A stretch of 64,000 nt of DNA. Source: Talinum fruticosum. Its lineage: Eukaryota; Streptophyta; Magnoliopsida; Caryophyllales; Talinaceae. Position numbers and translations under genes: made by a program. The stretch's first letter is position 1; each line of letters begins with the position of its first letter. The stretch spans positions 744,001 to 808,000 of the forward strand of contig JAITYX010000122.1 of NCBI GenBank assembly GCA_021018815.1. The letters are read 5' to 3'. The notes under the pieces were generated by a model. That model ran no database searches, was not told the origin of the DNA, and saw nothing but the letters and a program-made list of their open reading frames with translations. Positions 1 to 12,193 of the stretch are shown here, piece after piece.

Positions 1-264
1 GTTCTATTTCTCTATATATTTAGCGCCTATTCTTCTTTTTCTCGGTACCTCTCAAATATTTTATTCTCCCTTTCGTTTTCAAAACCTTCTCGCGCAAGCC
101 TCCTTCGTCTACGAGTGTCCTAAGGTATTCACCATCTACGCAAGGTTCATCTCGAGTAAGTTTGTTTGCTCTCAACCTCTTTCTTCTACTCCTTTCTTTT
201 TCTTCTCGTAGACATTCTCTTCTACTCTTTCTCTAGTATCATCTCTCTCTTTCTTCTTTCCAAA

Positions 265-1856
265 ATGACTAAGAGAGGTAACCAGCCTGACTTTCGTGCG
301 TCTTCCTTCAAGAAGCCCCGCACTCAAAGCCAGGAAGGAACTTCTTCCTCAAAACCTGTTGTCACCCGAGCACTACACACTTGGATGACAAATTCTTCCC
401 AACCAACAAATTTTCCTAGTTGGCACACATCCAAACCACCGGGTGTATTACTTTCTTTGCTTCGGTGAGTTCATTTATCCCGAACTCGTCTCCGAGTTTT
501 ACACCAACCTAACCTACTCCGAAGGTGTCCTAACCTCCGGGGTTACGAACATCACAGTTCGCATCAACCTCTCTCTCCTCCATCGCTTGTTCAAAGTTTC
601 TTTTCTTTTCTTGAACAGCAACCCCATTCCTTTCATCGAAGTCGCTGATGACTTCTTTGAAAAATATGCCAAAGAGCTCCCTAGGTCCGGAAAGAACTTT
701 TACGTGACTCGGTTGAAGTCGAAGCTAGGCTTCGTGCTTTCTGCTGATGAGAACCTTTTCTCTCGAGCATTCTAGCAAGGAGAACCCCAACTCCAAGCAC
801 CTCAAAGCTCTTTTTGACATTCTTGAGGGCTACGAAGTAGACCTCTTTCCTTCTATAATTGAGCAAATGGCAGCTGTGCAAGCTCAACTCCAAAATAAGA
901 AGAACACCCCTCTTCCTTTCGGTGCTCTTCTCACCCTTGTTTTCAAACAATTTAAAGTTCCCCTTCCTTCTTACCCAAACGCAGTCTCGGAAGGCTGCGA
1001 TTGTGGTTGGTAAAAAGGAACTCTAGGGGTATGGGTTCCGGGAAGTTAAACCTGAGTGCGGGTTCACAACTCGGAACCGAGGCTTACTTCCCTTAGACTC
1101 GAAAAGAAACCCCTCTCTCTCTCCCACCACCTGGTGGTGCTTCCACCTCGGGTGTTTCTCGGTCTCTCTCCTCCATCTTGTCCTCTGCTTTCTTGGACAA
1201 GATCAACTCCGTGTCCTCGGAATTCAAGGACATGCTCCTGTCATTCAAGACTGTTTATCGGTCTATGACTCTCAACAAAAAATCGCTCAATCTCAAATCC
1301 GAGAGCAGCAAATTCTGGTTCTTGAGATGAAGAGTTTGGTGAAGGAGCGAGAAGGAGATGCTCGAGCTCCTCCAGGAGAGAAGGTCCAAAGCCGCTCAGG
1401 ACCATGGCAACTCGGACACATCCGAGGAGTCATCGAGCCCGGCCAAGACCTTCTCGAAAGCGAGGAGGACGGAGACGAGCAACCGGAAGAAGCGAAGCGG
1501 AGGAGCTTGCGGCTGAGGCAGCTCCTTCCGGGCAAGGGGACGCCCAAAATGAAGAAGCCGGAAGGCAAGCCGAGGGCCAATCCGCACGACAAGTCGCCGA
1601 ACCGAGCTCGGACAGTGATCCGAGTCGGTCGGAAGACTCCGCCTACAGTGGGTCGACCGGGTCGGCCCTTTCAGCCACCGAGGTCCACGAGGAGGAACCC
1701 TTAGATCCCCTCGTTTTGGGTCAACCACTCGGAGCCGAGCCCTTGACGGCGATCCTCGGCCTCCCTCCACCGCGCTCAAGCACATCACCAAGATCTTACC
1801 AGCGCCGGCATGCCCCTCGTCCTTCCTCTTCCACTCACACCCCTTCCCCTTCTTAG
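265..1856 (+). pseudogene. third ORF of Sirevirus-like element ('env-like'), Copia-1 copy
   Basis: This is the extra ORF that some plant copia elements carry between pol and the 3' LTR. Its function is unproven, and the historical name 'env-like' is not evidence of an envelope role. The ATG at 265 was chosen because MTKRGN- or MPKRGN-type starts recur in all three copies here. The N terminus is basic and serine-rich. It is followed by a conserved central block (FSWL..IQTTG, then FSEFIYPELVSEFY, then ADDFFEKYAKEL), a proline/serine-rich stretch, a charged probably helical stretch near 1320-1480, and a Ser/Pro-rich tail ending at TAG 1854-1856. I see no signal peptide or clear membrane segment. 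The reading frame shifts at least four times (near 450, 760, 1015 and 1290-1400), usually at CCG, CGG or CTG runs, so it is scored as broken. Confidence 0.8.
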
Positions 1857-2230
1857 GCGAGACACCATGCACTCGTATCACAATTCCAAAGTCTACCAAA
1901 TTCTTCTTCTTCCTGGTTTTCACTTCTATTTTCTTTTACTTCCCTTGTTTGTCCGGACATCAAATATGTAATCTTGTAATCTTCTTTCTCTTTTTTGTTT
2001 TTGCTTGAAAGGCAAGGGCGAGAAGAATTAGATGTATAGATGTCTTGTTTAGGGGAGTTTTTCTAATTCCTTGTAATTTTTATGCGGATTAATGCAAATT
2101 CTATCCTTCTCATTTCTATGTGCATTATTTACGTGCTTACATGTTTTCATTGCTATCATCGACCAAAAATTTCCACCCAAATATGTCTAAGTATGGAATG
2201 GCTCTCATCTAAGTATGGAATTCCTTTTAT

Positions 2231-2243
2231 AAAAAGGGGAGAT
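2231..2243 (+). other. polypurine tract of Copia-1
   Basis: The purine run AAAAAGGGGAGAT directly abuts the LTR start TGAAGAC. It is the expected plus-strand priming site, and nearly the same tract precedes the 3' LTRs of Copia-2 and Copia-3. Confidence 0.85.
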
Positions 2244-3763
2244 TGAAGACTCGGATCTGTTCTTATATTGATTTCCGAGTCGGACCGTAGACTCGGACTC
2301 GCACGATCGTTTCTAAGTTCCTTCTAGGAATCGATTTATATAGAGTCTATCTCTGTTAAAGTTTTGATTTCAAATCATTCCATGCATCTTAGAATATTTT
2401 CTAAGTGATAGATCATTTACTCTGTGTATTTTTATATTATTCTCGCTATCTCCGATTGACTCGGATCGCATACTTCTATTCCGAGACACATATATCACTC
2501 GGACGTACTACATGTATCAAGTTCATTCACTCGATATTCTTGATCTTACTTGAATATGTTCTAGTACAACCGAGATGAAATTTGAGTTGTTAGACTCGGA
2601 AAATTCCTATTCGTTTCTGACCCGGATAATTATTGCTTGGTTATTTTATTTATTATATTATCTGCGTCTAACCTTGGACCAAAGTATTTTATACTTTGAG
2701 AACCAAAGTTGATTTACTTTTGTAGATTATTTGTTCGAAGCAATCATGACTTTTTAAGCTGCAAAGCAACCGAGCTCGGATGTCAAAATCACCAGCCAAA
2801 AGGAACCTTTTTCCCGCTTCTAGTCAAAGCCCCATACACTGCGTCGAAGTCGTCTGCTCGCTAAACCGGAAATCTGAAACGCCATAATCAATGGTGGTTT
2901 CCACCTTACTTTTCAGATCGCCTCAGTAGTTTTGGGACTTCCGAAGAAGCCAAGGATCTGTTACTTCAACGTTTATATCTCAACGGGCATTTTCCGAATG
3001 ACTCGGAAAATCTCTCAAGCACGGTCACAAAGGACTTCCAACTAGAAGTTGGATGTAACGGCTACGTTGCCTGGTCATATATAAAAGGAAGCCATATTAC
3101 AAGGCTTGAAGACAAGAAGAAAAGAACACGAACATAGAAAGCCGTACATATTGTTAATACACTTGAGCAAAGTTATTGTATTCATTCTCGGTCTTCAAAT
3201 TTACAACTCCTACTCTGTAATTCTTTATATTCCGAGTTGTAAGATCTTGTACGTAGCTACAAACACACTCATCTTACTTTACGAGTAAGGATCCGTTGAC
3301 TAAGTCGTAAGGGTTAACTCGGCTTAGTTGTCCCTAGCTTTAAGGGTTATCTCGGCTAGGAAGTACTAGATCGAGATAAAGGAACTTCGAGTCTAGGAAA
3401 ATCTTGTAAGAGTTGTCTAAGGGAGCAACTCGGGTTTAGTCAAGTTCACGGTATTTTATGGACTCAAAATAGTGGATTTGACTTCGTGCTTGGATTAGCA
3501 CGGTCCGTGGTTTTCTGCCCCAGGAGGGTTTCCACGTAAATCTTTAAGTGTTTACTTTCTAAGTTCATTCTAGACTCACACTTGCCTTTTCTCTTCGATT
3601 CTATCCGAACCCATATTCTAAGTTCTTATTTTCCGACCCCGTGCGGACTCGGAATCTATTTCTACTTCTATTCCGAGCAAAAGAATTTAATTCTCTCAGA
3701 AATCCTTCATCACCCTATTCACCCCCTCTAGGGTGACTTTGCCTCTCCACGAGCAAACCTTCA
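2244..3763 (+). repeat. 3' LTR of Copia-1 (1520 bp)
   Basis: The LTR begins TGAAGACTCGGA and ends GCAAACCTTCA, the same ends as the Copia-3 LTRs. It has a TATA box at 3078-3086, a perfect 7-bp inverted repeat at 2680-2698 (CAAAGTA/TACTTTG), and near the 3' end the conserved inverted repeat CACCCTA...TAGGGTG. It belongs to the same subfamily as the Copia-3 LTRs and is closer to those than to the Copia-2 LTRs. Confidence 0.92.
3078..3086 (+). promoter_or_regulatory. TATA box in the Copia-1 LTR
   Basis: TATATAAAA is followed by GGAAGCC. The aligned position in the other LTRs of the window reads TATAAAAGGAAGCC (48331, 57376), TATAAATAGAAGCC (38965) or a weakened TATTTATAA/TATCTATAA (21931, 31192). 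This conserved placement, about 45% of the way through the LTR, is expected for the RNA polymerase II promoter that starts the genomic transcript. Confidence 0.6.
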
Positions 3764-4404
3764 CCCTCCAAATAGCAGAAATAAAACCGGGCCGGAATCT
3801 CACAAGATTGAACCGGATAAGCGATAGAACCGAATAGAAGTCGGTTCATGGCACCAGCCAACCGGACGCTCTTAGGGTTTTGTGCCCTATGGTGCTTTCA
3901 ATGGGTTCTCTTAGCCAAAACGCAGGGTTTCACTTAAATCTTCGGGGTGGTAGGCGCCAACCATGACATCGTTTTGAGGGGAAAAGCTTCTAGTCTCATG
4001 TGGACTATCTTGTGGAGCTTAAATGAAGTACTTTGATGCTCGTGATTATGAAATACAATGCTTTAATGCCATTTCCAAGTCATTAGCTCCTTGTCCGCTT
4101 GGAGAAAGTAAAATGCGGTATTCCGAACTTGGAATTTCCGGTACACAGCACTGGACTCCGTTGTCTCCGAAGGGTTGGCTCAATTCTCGGATAGCCCGAA
4201 AAAGGGGATTTGTGGACCGACCCAAGGCAAAAGGCTTTTTATTTGGTGTTGGGGGTTCTTTGTGTTTTACTTGGCTTATGTAGCACCAATTGAATCACAA
4301 TCCGAGACCCATTCTTGAAATAGGACTCGAGATTTCATTATCGGGCCAACAAAATAAAATACAAAAATAAAGAGATAAGAGACAATACTTTTTAGGTATC
4401 TACA
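3764..4404 (-). repeat. fragment of a Ty3/gypsy-type LTR, interrupted by Copia-1
   Basis: From about 3785 this aligns along its length with 59930-60552, including shared blocks such as CACAAGATTGAA and GGAGCTTAAATG, and both end in TCTACA. In the right-hand copy a purine tract follows on the minus strand, so the LTR reads on the minus strand and begins TGTAGA at 4404. The other half of this LTR should lie left of Copia-1, outside the window. No internal region follows 4404. Confidence 0.65.
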
Positions 4405-4973
4405 ATACTGCATAACACAAGTAAGGATTTCCTACTTCAACATACTGGCATGTACCAACTCATCTTGGGAGATAGCAATAATAAAACCAATGACAACTAC
4501 GTAAACACAATAGTCAAAGACCTACACAAACGACCAAATTATATAGACTTTCCAAAATTAGTTGAAATTACTGCATAATCTTTACAAATAGTTTGAAAAT
4601 CAAAACATAAATATGCTTGGTACTTCAACAAAAGGAACAAATGGCGGTAGGTGATGGTATGAAATTGCATAGCACTCATTGAGTAAATTAAGATGTTGGG
4701 TGCGATTGGTGAAGCTTAAAATTATTGTCCACTATGACTCTATCCTTATCCGTGACGAGTACCCATAGTAAATTTAGAGAGACATTGAATTGTTTTGGGC
4801 TTCAATAGCCCTCCATGTATTTATTTCATTGTCCTTCATGATGCATAAAATTTCATCGCACTACAAATATATAACATAGTATATTAGTACTCATTTGTTA
4901 AAAAAAGGTTCAAAAATATATATAGTCGTAATAATTCTTAAATATCATTATTGAAAAATTAAGAAGGATACAT
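4405..4973. other. unassigned AT-rich interval
   Basis: No coding frame, terminal repeat or known element motif is visible. It separates the gypsy LTR fragment from the next copia LTR. Confidence 0.5.
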
Positions 4974-6365
4974 TGAAGACTCAGATTTTAACTCTAAATA
5001 TTCTGTGAAAGACTCGGGTATAAACTTCTATCTTTCTTGAGTTTTGATTGTAAGTCATTCCGAGCTTTGTAGAAACTCATATCTAAGTTTTCGTCTTTGT
5101 TCGAGTGACTCGGATATCACTATGTTCTATATTGTCACTATTGAGGTATTCGACCTACTCGGAATATACTTGAACCATCGCTTGATCAAATAATTATTTT
5201 AATGCATTTTCTTGTAATACTCGATTGTGTTTGCTAACTAAGAATCGAGTCACTCTCTACCGAGTTCATCTAAGTCGGTTTGTTCCTTAAATGATTAATT
5301 GATATGTCAAGGTCACTTTCCGTGTCTTAATATTCTTCTACTTGACCTTTCTAGGAATTATTCCGAACCGAGTTTGAACCTATTTGATATTAGACTCAGA
5401 ATACTCCACTTTTCTAGGACAAAGATGATTAAGCATTTAAGTATCCTAATTTAATTATTATTTGTGCCTAACCTTGGACCAAAGTATTTTATACTTTGAG
5501 AACCAATGTGGTTTGCTTTTGTAGGTTATTCAAACAAAATTAATATATCTTTTTGAATTTCAAAAGCAATCGGCTTCTAACTATTAAGCACCAGCGAGAT
5601 AATTTTAGCCAATTCTAGACAAGACTCGGACACCGTGTCGGGCCGTCTCGTTTCAAAACTGGAAAAATCCAATGCTAGGCTCAACGGTGGTTTCCGCCTT
5701 GCTTTTAGACAACACGAGTTGATTGGAACACCTTTTGGAGCAAATAGCCGTTGCCCAACGTTTACACTCCAACGGATCTTTTACGAGTGACTCGAAGCCC
5801 TCTTAACGGCTAGTGAAGATTTAAAGATTGCTGAAATTATTGATCAATACACTGCCTAATTCTCTTAGTGCATTACTCACTCAATCTTCAACTTACAACT
5901 CCAAGTTTGTACTTAATATTTTTATGAGTTTTAAAGTCTTGTAATTACATACTTCTCTTACTTTCCGAGTAAGGTCCCTTGACTGATCTGTAAGGGTTAA
6001 CTCAACTCAATTGTCCCTAACTCGTAAAGGTTATCTCGGTTAGGAAGTACTAGATCGGATAAGGGAACTTCGAGTCTAGGAAAAGCTTGTAAGGAATTGT
6101 CTAAGGGAGCAATTCTGGTAGAGTCGATCCGTTGTATTTTGAGGATTCAAAATAGTGGATTTGACGTGGTGCTTGGATTAGCACTGTCCATGGTTTTCTG
6201 CCCTAGGAGGGTTTCCATGTATTTCGAGTATTTGTCTGTTCGAGTCCAATCTAGACTCAAACTCAATTGTTTATCTTTTCAAGCAAAAAGTTTCGAGTTA
6301 GTTAAATTCCCTCATCACCCTATTAACCCCCTCTAGGGTGACTTAGACTCTCCGAATTTCTAACA
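4974..6365 (+). repeat. lone copia LTR, third subfamily (as in Copia-4)
   Basis: It starts TGAAGACTCAGA and carries the family landmarks: the CAAAGTATTTTATACTTTG inverted repeat at 5480-5498, the block GTCCCTAACTCGTAAAGGTTATC, and CACCCTATTAACCCCCTCTAGGGTG near 6316. It resembles the split LTR at 38236-39113 plus 58408-58846 more than the LTRs of Copia-1 to Copia-3. The usual last bases (GAGCAAACCTTCA) are absent, and it ends in a divergent stretch around 6352-6365. I see no matching target duplication and no internal region on either side, so it is a solo or truncated LTR. Confidence 0.8.
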
Positions 6366-8151
6366 AATTTAAAATATCTTGGCTTCTATGAAAACAATCT
6401 GCCATACTCTATTATTTTAGATCCGAATACTAATTGTTCTCATCAAAAGACCAAAAATAAATATGTGTATCCTATGCATAGAAATGTCACAAATTGGTAC
6501 ACAATTAGATTGAATTTTTGCCTCCATACCTACAATGGTATAGATTGAAGGAGCATGCATACATTAAATGATAAAGACTTGTAATTAATTATAAAAAAGG
6601 TAACCACAATTAAGTTAAAATCATATATGAACTCTTTTTGTTTTTTTATGAACTTATGTCATAACTCAATTATTAATTAAATGCCGAATGAGTATGTTAT
6701 TAGGAAAAGATTTTAATGAGAAATAATCTTGAAAACAACCTTTCTTTCCCCTTTACCCTAGCCGAAAAACATGATCTATTATTGATAAGTACATGAAATG
6801 CATATGTTTTGTTGATGTTTGGATGCTTTTTTTTTTTTTTTTTAGGAAATTAAGTTCAATGGAGCATGTTTATGTTGCATTTTTTACTTTACACTTGTGT
6901 TTTTGGTGTTTTGAGATGAGTTGTGCATATTTGATAACTAATATCAAGTATTCCCATGATTAGTTGGTGTTTTATCGGGTTTTAGTCAAACCGGTCATTT
7001 CCTTTGTTTTTTTCCAAAATTTATTGTTCCAGCAGCCAACGAGTGGTAGACCGTGTCCGCTGAGACAACCCATGTTGGATTTACTCTTGCCCAACTACTT
7101 TGCTTATAGAATAGGTGGATAATTTCCATGAGAACGACCCCTTTTTACTAGGTTTTAGTCAAAATCAAGCATTGTCGCAGCCAACACAGGCAGCCTGTGT
7201 TGATTGATACAACTCATGTTGGTTGCATTTTCTGCCGTTTTGTTCATTTATGACAATTACACCTATTGCTTGCTATTAAAGGCTGAATTTTGTAGCAATT
7301 TGGGGCATCCATCATTATCCTCATCAACCATTTTTCACTGTTTAAGTTTCATCCACCATTAGAAAGAGCAAGTTGAGAGATTCAAGAAGAGTTTGTGAGA
7401 AGTTGAAGGAAGGCTTGAAGATCAAGAGATCAAGTTGTTCACATCGAGATGTTCATGCAATGTTTGCTCGAGACTAAGAATTTATGTTCTCCTTTTTATC
7501 TATTTTCTTTGTAATTCAAATTTTGATGGCTTTTGTTTTAGTTTTTGAGTCATGTATGAGTAGTATTTTTTAATTTAGAGATTTGCTAAAATCAAATAAT
7601 GTTATCTTTTCAGTAATTGAACTTTTGTGCTCAAATTTATTTGGAACGATCCTATCTATCTTACGGTTTTTATACTACTTGTTAGATTATTGGTCATCTT
7701 TTTGTATGTATTCTATTTTCTTGAATGAAGTACTTGAAGAAGAAGTTTAGCATTGAAAAAATTAAGATTAGACTTAATTGATGATATCTAGAGATAGAAT
7801 TAGCTAGTTAGGAGATCAGTTTGATAATCTATATTTAGGACTTGATTGAATTGAAAAACCATGAGGATATGTAATTGATTTAACTCAAGTAATTTACTCC
7901 ATTTTGAAAGAAAGTTGTGATTGCCCTTTGATTATCGATCTTTGAGTCATTCGAATGTATGAAGAGCGCACGTTTAATTATTAAATAGAAGCATTTTAGA
8001 TGAAATAATCCCTAGGTGTTTTAATTTCATTGATTTCTTGAGAGATTTAATGTTTGTCCGTCAACCAAAACTCTAATTTGAATTTCTTCGCATATTGAAA
8101 AGGTCAATACTTAATAGATTGCATTGGTCCTTATGGGATGATAGTTGATTG
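6366..8151. repeat. AT-rich interval, probably a decayed gypsy LTR in 6780-8150
   Basis: There is no coding signal. From about 6900 onward the sequence has the feel of an old gypsy LTR: blocks of the type CAGCCAACAC...TGTGTTG near 7175-7205, a long T/A-rich middle and a late GGTCCTTATGGGATGA stretch near 8128. Paired ends or a target duplication could not be found. 6366-6780 shows nothing recognisable. Confidence 0.3.
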
Positions 8152-8640
8152 TTATGATGATAAAACTTTGTTAGATGAAGGACCAAATGAATAATAGAGA
8201 AATAAAAAGCAAAAGAAGAATATGTAGCAGTATAATTCATTCATAATATAAACACGAGAAAAGGAAAAACAAAATTGGAACAACATTGACTCACCATCAC
8301 ACATAGACGTCACAGCAAAATCATTATTTAAAACTAAATATTTTATGGCTATGACTCGCATGTTTCCTACCCCATGACCAGAAGCGCATAACCCCGTTTG
8401 TCTCACTGCCACTTCCTTTCTTAATTCTCCAAATGTTACCAACGAACCTAAGCTCAAAATGAGTTGATCATCCACAAACACCGGCAGAGAAGCTTGAGCG
8501 GAAGGATTACTTGGGTTTTCAATTGTTGATGGTCGATTGAATTCACCACCTTTGATGGAGCCAAAGGTATGATGGATTAGGATAATTTTTATCGTTTTGG
8601 TTACTTTTCCCCTTGATTTATGAGTTTTGTTCCTATTTTT
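8152..8640 (-). other. unidentified open frame of about 160 codons
   Basis: The minus strand is open from about 8640 down to 8152 inside DNA that is otherwise full of stops. The central part, about 8266-8570, has protein-like composition, with residues such as PVFVDDQLILSLGSLVTFGE followed by ELRKEVAVRQTG and NMRVIAIKYLVLNNDFAVTS. The frame then reaches a GTGAGT-like splice donor near 8265, after which the translation becomes low-complexity and Phe/Tyr-rich. No ATG is placed convincingly at the start. I do not recognise the family. It may be an internal exon of a decayed host gene or an unfamiliar transposon protein. Confidence 0.3.
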
Positions 8641-9995
8641 TCATGCTAGATATTTTTGAGAGAAAGGGTCGAATTTTTAAATAAAGTAGGGGATACCAAT
8701 TTTACTTATCTCATTGAATCAACAAATCATGATTTTTTTTCTTCTACTCATATAAGATTCAGTCTTACTAACTCGCTTATTTTGAATTAAAAAATTTGCG
8801 AGTTGTTGAAACTTTTGCTCTATCCTTCGACGTGGAGGTTTGCTCTATGAGTTGAGATTAAGGTTTATGGTTGTAATGTATTTTACACAATACATGTTTC
8901 TTATTTTTTTCATTTTTCTCCTATTACAATTTCATTTTTTTCTATTAAGAAGAGAAGAAATATTTTCTCTTGGTATATAAATACTTAGCACTACATATAT
9001 GCTTATTCTAACGGTTATTCTATTGTCTTGAAATTTATTGTAATTCAAATCTTTCAAGTTTAAGGTTATAAGCCTCTATAGTAAGTGAAATAATTTTTTA
9101 AGATCACAAATGAAGTCAATTAAATTGATTGAGTTTCTTTGTTTAGGCAGACTTCATTATACATGTGAGAGAATATTGGTCAACAATAAAGCCTAACGTC
9201 AAATGCAACAAGTAATCCTCACTTTAACAAGTTTAACTCTTCTCCCATAATTTAGTCTTCTACATCCAAATTCTCTAACAAGTAAAGTTATGATTAGATC
9301 CGTGAATTCGGGGGAGGGTTATAGGTTAAATATGGGTTAGGTGTATTCGGGTTCCGGTAAAATATGGATGTATATTTTGGGTTTGAGTAAAATACAGGAG
9401 CTTGTATATTGGGTTATACGGGTTTCGAGTCGACTCTACAGGTTGAGAGCTCCTTTTATTCAGTTATATTTCTTTTTTAATTATAAAAATTCAACATATT
9501 TTTTTTTTACTTAAAATTGCTCGTAGGTTAATGAAAAAGTATAATATTTGTATTTTCTAAAAAGAATATTAAACAATATTAAAAATTTCATTATGATATT
9601 TGTGTGGAGACCCCATTGAGTCGAGTGGCTTGACCACTTTACCCGTTTAAATAAGGCTAATGAAAAGTCGGATCAATAATGAGTTAAATAATAATGACTT
9701 GTTTTGTTAATGATTCGTTTAAGGTTTCAATGTTTATTTCATCTCTTTTATTAAACTCATCAGTTTTATATGCATATTAACTGCATTTTAAAATAGATCG
9801 AGAAAAAGGTTGACTTAGGTAGCCTTGATCGACCCATTTTATTCACCAGACAAACATTTGACTCTGTTTTAATCCGACCCATTACTCATCCTAGGCACTC
9901 TGGTTCAAGTACAACTAAAACAATTTTAAATACATGAGAATTAAAGATTTACAATAAACTAAAATTATTATTATTTTAATTGTAACATCAAAATT
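8641..9995. other. unassigned AT-rich interval
   Basis: No gene is visible. 9310-9440 contains irregular GGGTT-rich phrases (repeated GGGTT/GGGTTT with TATATTGGG), and 9600-9700 a short Pro/Gly-free AT-rich segment. Neither resolves into a bounded repeat. The interval leads into the Athila 3' region. Confidence 0.4.
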
Positions 9996-12193
9996 TTACA
10001 TTGATGTACTGCGAGGAAGATCTCCTTTCATATCTCGTGGTGAAAGTGTTGATTTCTTCCTCTCACCACCACATGTATCCTTAGCTTCTACTTCAAGCTC
10101 TGCAGCTGATGTGATCTCCAAGCATGGGATGAGTGACGTACACCCACCTGCTTCACCGGACATGTATACCAAAGATGATATTTGGTTTTCTCGGAGTGTT
10201 GATCGTGATAAGTAGGTAATTGATGCAATGTCACAAGTCAACTCTTCGGTTTGTCCTCCTCCCAAGTCCCCATTGTCTACCTTTTAAGGTACGGGTCAAG
10301 CTTAGAGACCTTAAACAAGCGCTCCTGGGGGTAACCCAAGCATTTTATTTCTTTCTAAAAAATAATCCCTCCCTTCCACCCTTATCACAATTTCCCTTTG
10401 TTTATAGGCTTTTTCTGTTTGCTCTCTTTTCCTATCATTTTTATTGAGGACAATGAAAGAGCTAAGCATGGGGGGTAGCTTGTAACTTTTAGATGTTGTT
10501 TTAAGGATGGTAGTGACGGATTTGCATTCACATAGGTTGCGTGCATGTAGTTTCTCATTTTTACCTTTTTGTTTATCATATAGTCCTAAGCATATAGGTT
10601 AGAATTCTTACATTATTTTCATTTTTGTTCTTCTTTTTGATCTTTTCTCATTTGAGGAATTATGGAGGAAGTAAATTCTTAAGCTCTTGAGGGAAACACG
10701 CTCCACCCCTTCTTTCATTTTCTTCTCTATGAGTATCTTTGTTAATTAACTTTTATTACTTTGAAGAAAAAAAGTAAAACATTAAAAAATCCCAAAAATA
10801 ATATTTGAAAACCCCTCTTATGATGATGATGTAAAGTGTGATAGTTGATCAATGGGTTTGATTGTGCATGATTTGATTACCCATTCTTAGTGGAAATTTA
10901 TTGTGGAGATAAGCTTGTCAACTGATTTGATTGTTATATTCTTTGTTGCATGCCATTTATAGAGCTTCATAGCATGATTGGTTTAACTTGAGCAAGTTGT
11001 CATCTCTTTGAACTAGTTCCATGTCTATGGTAGATAAACCTATGAGACCTTGAGTTTTAAAGACTAATTCATAAATTTTAGTCTTATTATTAATTTCATA
11101 TGTGACTCTTCCCTGATGAACTTGTTCTGTTTCTCTTTGAGACCACATTTGACATGTGCAATATATAATGAAATAGAGGCATTTATTCATTCTTCAAACT
11201 ACATGTGCCAAAAGCCACCCTACTTTATAGACCTATTTTGCTAGCCCTTTCAGCGTTAACCTGTTTTTTGTTGCACCTATATTTACTTACCATTGGCCTA
11301 AACACATTTTTCAATCCTTTTGCCAAGGTTGGGGAGCAGCGCTTCTTGAGACAGGCAACTTTGTATTGTATAAAAGTGGTGTTTATTTGAAAGGGGATTT
11401 ATATTAATAAAACTTAGATGTATCCACTGATGGTTGATAAATCCTTTGGAATTGAGTTGTGTTCATGATTCCTATGCCAAGAGTATTTGTTCAAAAACAA
11501 AAAGAAATGAAAAAAAATTGAAAATATTGAGAAAAATCAAAAAAAGTGAAAAAGAGAATTTTATACTCATTCCTTAGGCTATCTTTGAGTATGTTGCGCT
11601 TAAAGAAGTAAATTGGGAGAGAAGTTCTATTCATATTTTGAAAGTGTGTATGCTCCTTAGTCAACCTGGCCACTTGCCAATTTAGCTTTATATTTCCTAA
11701 ATTGATTCCCTTTTCTCACCCATACCTTAGCCTTGTTACAACCCTATATAACTTCTCTTGATTGCATGTGCATTTTGCTACCATAGTGGTGGAGAATGAG
11801 AATTTGACAAAAGCCCATGGTAGGTTGTGTTTTTGGAAGAGAGTTTGAGAGAACCACTTGAGATTCTACATGAGTTGGAGTGATCCATATCCCCTAAAGT
11901 GAGGTTCTACCATTCAAGCTGTTTCGCCATTTATTTGAGGGCATCAAGAATGTTAATGTGATTCAACATGGGGACAACGAGTGCATTGTAACCAAACATC
12001 ATAGTCATTGAATTTTTTCAAGTGAGTTTTCATGAAAAATACTAAACTACGAACAGGCCTTGGATGTGTGTAGTTATTGCTCATTGGTTAGATTATTAAC
12101 ATATCAGCTGAGGACGGTAAATATAAGGCTTGACCACGAGTCTATTAATTGAGAGTCTTGCTAGGGGACAAACAAGTATTAAGCATGGGGAGT
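9996..12193 (+). mobile_element. 3' internal region of an Athila-type Ty3/gypsy element
   Basis: The block around 10285-10340 (CTTAGAGACCTTAAACAAGCG, then CTCCTGGGGGTAACCCAAGC) matches the sequence I know to follow pol in Athila-group elements. The rest is the long non-coding 3' region. 10940-11320 is clearly homologous to 15985-16340 inside the inner element (shared CTTTGAGA.CACATTTG, AAGCCACCCTACT, ACCATTGGCCTAAACA). The region ends in the tract GCATGGGGAGT (12183-12193) abutting an LTR start, which serves as the purine tract. No env-like ORF survives, and pol itself is missing on the left. Confidence 0.65.

Larger units (their letters stand above)
1..3763 (+). mobile_element. Copia-1: 3' part of a Sirevirus-like Ty1/copia element
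   Basis: The stretch holds, in order, the spacer that follows pol, a broken third ORF, a purine tract and a complete 3' LTR. Its gag, pol and 5' LTR would lie left of the window. It is assigned by near-identity to the same stretch of Copia-3 (about 54225-58037), which has recognisable gag-pol. The 5 bases after the LTR (ccctc, 3764-3768) should be one copy of the target duplication. The flanking sequence is a gypsy LTR, so this copia jumped into an older element. Confidence 0.9.

Noticed and set aside
10385..10579. Short open frames in the Athila 3' region, and similar ones at 11205-11673
   Set aside because: Under 80 codons, AT-rich, not preserved in the homologous inner region at 15985-16340.
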